The notes beneath the pieces were generated by a model. The model made no database searches, was not told where the DNA came from, and was given only the letters and a program-made list of their open reading frames with translations. Positions 62,214 through 64,000 of a DNA stretch of 64,000 nt are shown piece after piece. The stretch lies in the NCBI GenBank assembly GCA_963514095.1, contig OY741267.1:2640413-2704412 (forward strand). The letters are read 5' to 3'. Every line of letters starts with the position of its first letter. Position 1 is the stretch's first letter. The DNA is from Eutrigla gurnardus. Its lineage: Eukaryota; Chordata; Actinopteri; Perciformes; Triglidae. A program made the position numbers and the translations under genes.

Positions 62214-64000
62214 TATAGTTACTTTGGAAAGTAGTTAATTTGGTTACAACGTTACCATCAATTAAAAGTAATCAGTTACGTTACAGCGTTACCTGTGAAG
62301 AAAAGTAACGTGTTAGAGTACTCATGCGTTACCAAAAATTAAAAGCCGTTTGCAGCGCCTCGCACATGCTGCAACTAAACCGACACACACAGCCTCCTTT
62401 AAATACACCGAGAAGTTGTGACAATGATGAGTAACGTCAGTGATCCAACCAAATTAACTCTGCAGGATAACAGTAAAGACAGTTAGCAATATGCCACATA
62501 GCGCTTTATTAATTAATATATTTTTAATCACACAACATATGAATCAAAATTCACACCTACCCAGCCCAGGTAGCCTATATACGAGCACCAAACAAGATTA
62601 GGTAACTCCTGAATTTTTTTAACCCGAATGGAGTTATGAAAGTGCGCTTACTTGTAAACACAATCTGAGGTAAACAGGTAGCAGATTCAGATCCATTTAG
62701 AAATTAACGACCAGTCAACGATCTAACAGAAATGTTAACAGGCCGAATAAAATCGCTCACTGGCACACAGGCAAATGACAAATACCCTAATAGCCGAACA
62801 AAAGTACTATTCAAGTGTCACAGGCCTAAATTCACTTTACCATCGTCCACTTACATTTACTCTTCAAAGTAGTAGGGCTGCAGCTATCGATTCTTTTTGT
62901 AATCGATTAATTTAGCACTTTATCGATCGATTAATCGAGGAATCGGATAAAAAAAAATTGCGTTTTTAAACAACCATAACAAATAATGCATAACGAAAAA
63001 TGATGTGGCTGTAAAATGATCAAGCATTTCTAAAAAAAATAAACAGAGGTATTCATTCCAACTACAAAATTTGGCTCCAAAACTAAGCCCAAGTGCCAGT
63101 GAGAATTTAACAACAATACAGTTAAATCAACTTGGATAAAACATGGATAACATTTAATTTACGTTTTGTTTTGCCAGCAATGGCCCTTTCCTCTCCCTGC
63201 CCTAAATATGTGTGTATATAGTGTACTTCTTCTGTGCCATTTATGTATTTAACTTTCTCTATCACTACAATAACTGTTTGACCATTCTTTTCTCTGCTTT
63301 GAACTCCTCCGTCCATTTGGGCAAACACAACAACTCACAGCCAAGCGTAAATCAGGCTTTCCGATTGGCTGTAAAAGCTGCTACGGGAGCCAATACGAGC
63401 GTCCGATGCATAAACGTAACTCTATACGTCACTCGCAAGATGGCGGATGAGAAGTGATCGATATACAACAAAACGGATAAATGCGCCACGGAGACGAGGA
63501 GACATCTAGTCACACATTTTACAACTTTACGCATTCGTTTTGTTGTCAGAAATAAATCGCTCACATGGGCAAGCAGGGTACCGTTGTTTAGCCCCGATAC
63601 TCTCTGTCATTTACGGACATTCTGAGGCTGACTTTCCGCCATCGCGCCAACTAAATTCAGAATGAATGACCGTGTATGACGCGCTGGTGTGCTTCCTGAA
63701 CAACGGTCCGTGTGGAACAATCGGATCCCTGCACATAGGCGCGTCATAGGAATTTAACGAGGCTTCGAGGCAGATGTTTTGCCTCGAGGAATTTTCATAA
63801 TCGAGTTAATCGAGTAACTCGATGAATCGTTGCAGCCCTACAAAGTAGTGATTAAAACGTAGCAGAAGAAGATTTTCGAAACGTCTGTCCGACAGTCGAT
63901 TTCTCCTGGGAGTAAGAACGAGACTCCACGGGTGCGCTGGAGGGTGGAGGGGTATTGAAGGCTGACACAGGTAACGTAGGTCAGCAGCAAGGCACAGACG
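62214..64000. mobile_element. outer hAT-like element starting CAGTGTTGGG, runs off the window
   Basis: CAGTGTTGGGTATAGTTACT followed by repeated GTAACG/GTTACG motifs resembles the element at 27006-28150. Its right end is not in the window. A second hAT is inserted at 62873-63840. Confidence 0.55.
62873..63840. mobile_element. hAT-type element with target duplication CAAAGTAG
   Basis: The ends TAGGGCTGCAGCTATCGAT and ATCGTTGCAGCCCTA are inverted. CAAAGTAG occurs at 62865-62872 and 63841-63848. Subterminal ATCGATTAATCGAGG/TTAATCGAGTAACTCG repeats are present. No transposase. Confidence 0.92.

Overview
The window is vertebrate nuclear DNA, almost certainly from a ray-finned fish. It has short exons with GT/AG borders, introns up to 20 kb, and dense transposon fossils of typically teleost type (Tc1-like, hAT, L2, L1-like, and a fish LINE 3' end behind two minisatellites). 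There are no operons, no CRISPR arrays and no phage.

The only host gene I can support is the 5' part of xpr1, the SPX/EXS-domain phosphate exporter, on the + strand. Seven coding exons are visible: 9971-10039, 30177-30228, 44940-45041, 45125-45348, 59912-60061, 60367-60450 and 61497-61578. They join in phase into 254 codons plus one base, covering the whole SPX domain and the first membrane segment. The rest of the gene lies beyond the right edge. A CpG-rich stretch just upstream (about 9540-9970) is the probable promoter and 5' UTR, with three very short upstream reading frames.

Layout. 1-9.5 kb is intergenic: tandem teleost repeats, an 840-bp pentanucleotide array, a 1.06-kb minisatellite of 39/41-bp units, a broken Tc1/IS630-like transposase, and LINE and SINE pieces. 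Intron 1 (10.0-30.2 kb) holds a triple-nested MITE/hAT/MITE, a nearly perfect 951-bp palindrome, a CpG-rich inverted repeat, a Tc1 element with one in-frame stop, a hAT with a BED finger, and a second minisatellite array of the same family in inverted orientation. Intron 2 (30.2-44.9 kb) holds a Tc1 element with at least four later insertions, and several hAT elements with 8-bp target duplications. Intron 4 (45.3-59.9 kb) is an L1-like LINE on the - strand broken by a 3.8-kb TIR element, a hAT remnant and a Tc1, followed by a 5'-truncated L2 LINE. The right end holds another hAT nested in a hAT-like repeat.

The transposon genes are all interrupted and nothing suggests that they work together. 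The observations most worth a second look are: CA-rich microsatellites directly against the 5' splice sites of xpr1 exons 2, 6 and 7; inverted copies of a LINE-derived minisatellite on either side of the promoter and exon 1; the long palindrome; tRNA-like modules clustered in a TIR-bounded element; and a 16-nt insertion with 8-bp duplications that matches the end of an unclassified repeat. I found no convincing novel multi-gene system.
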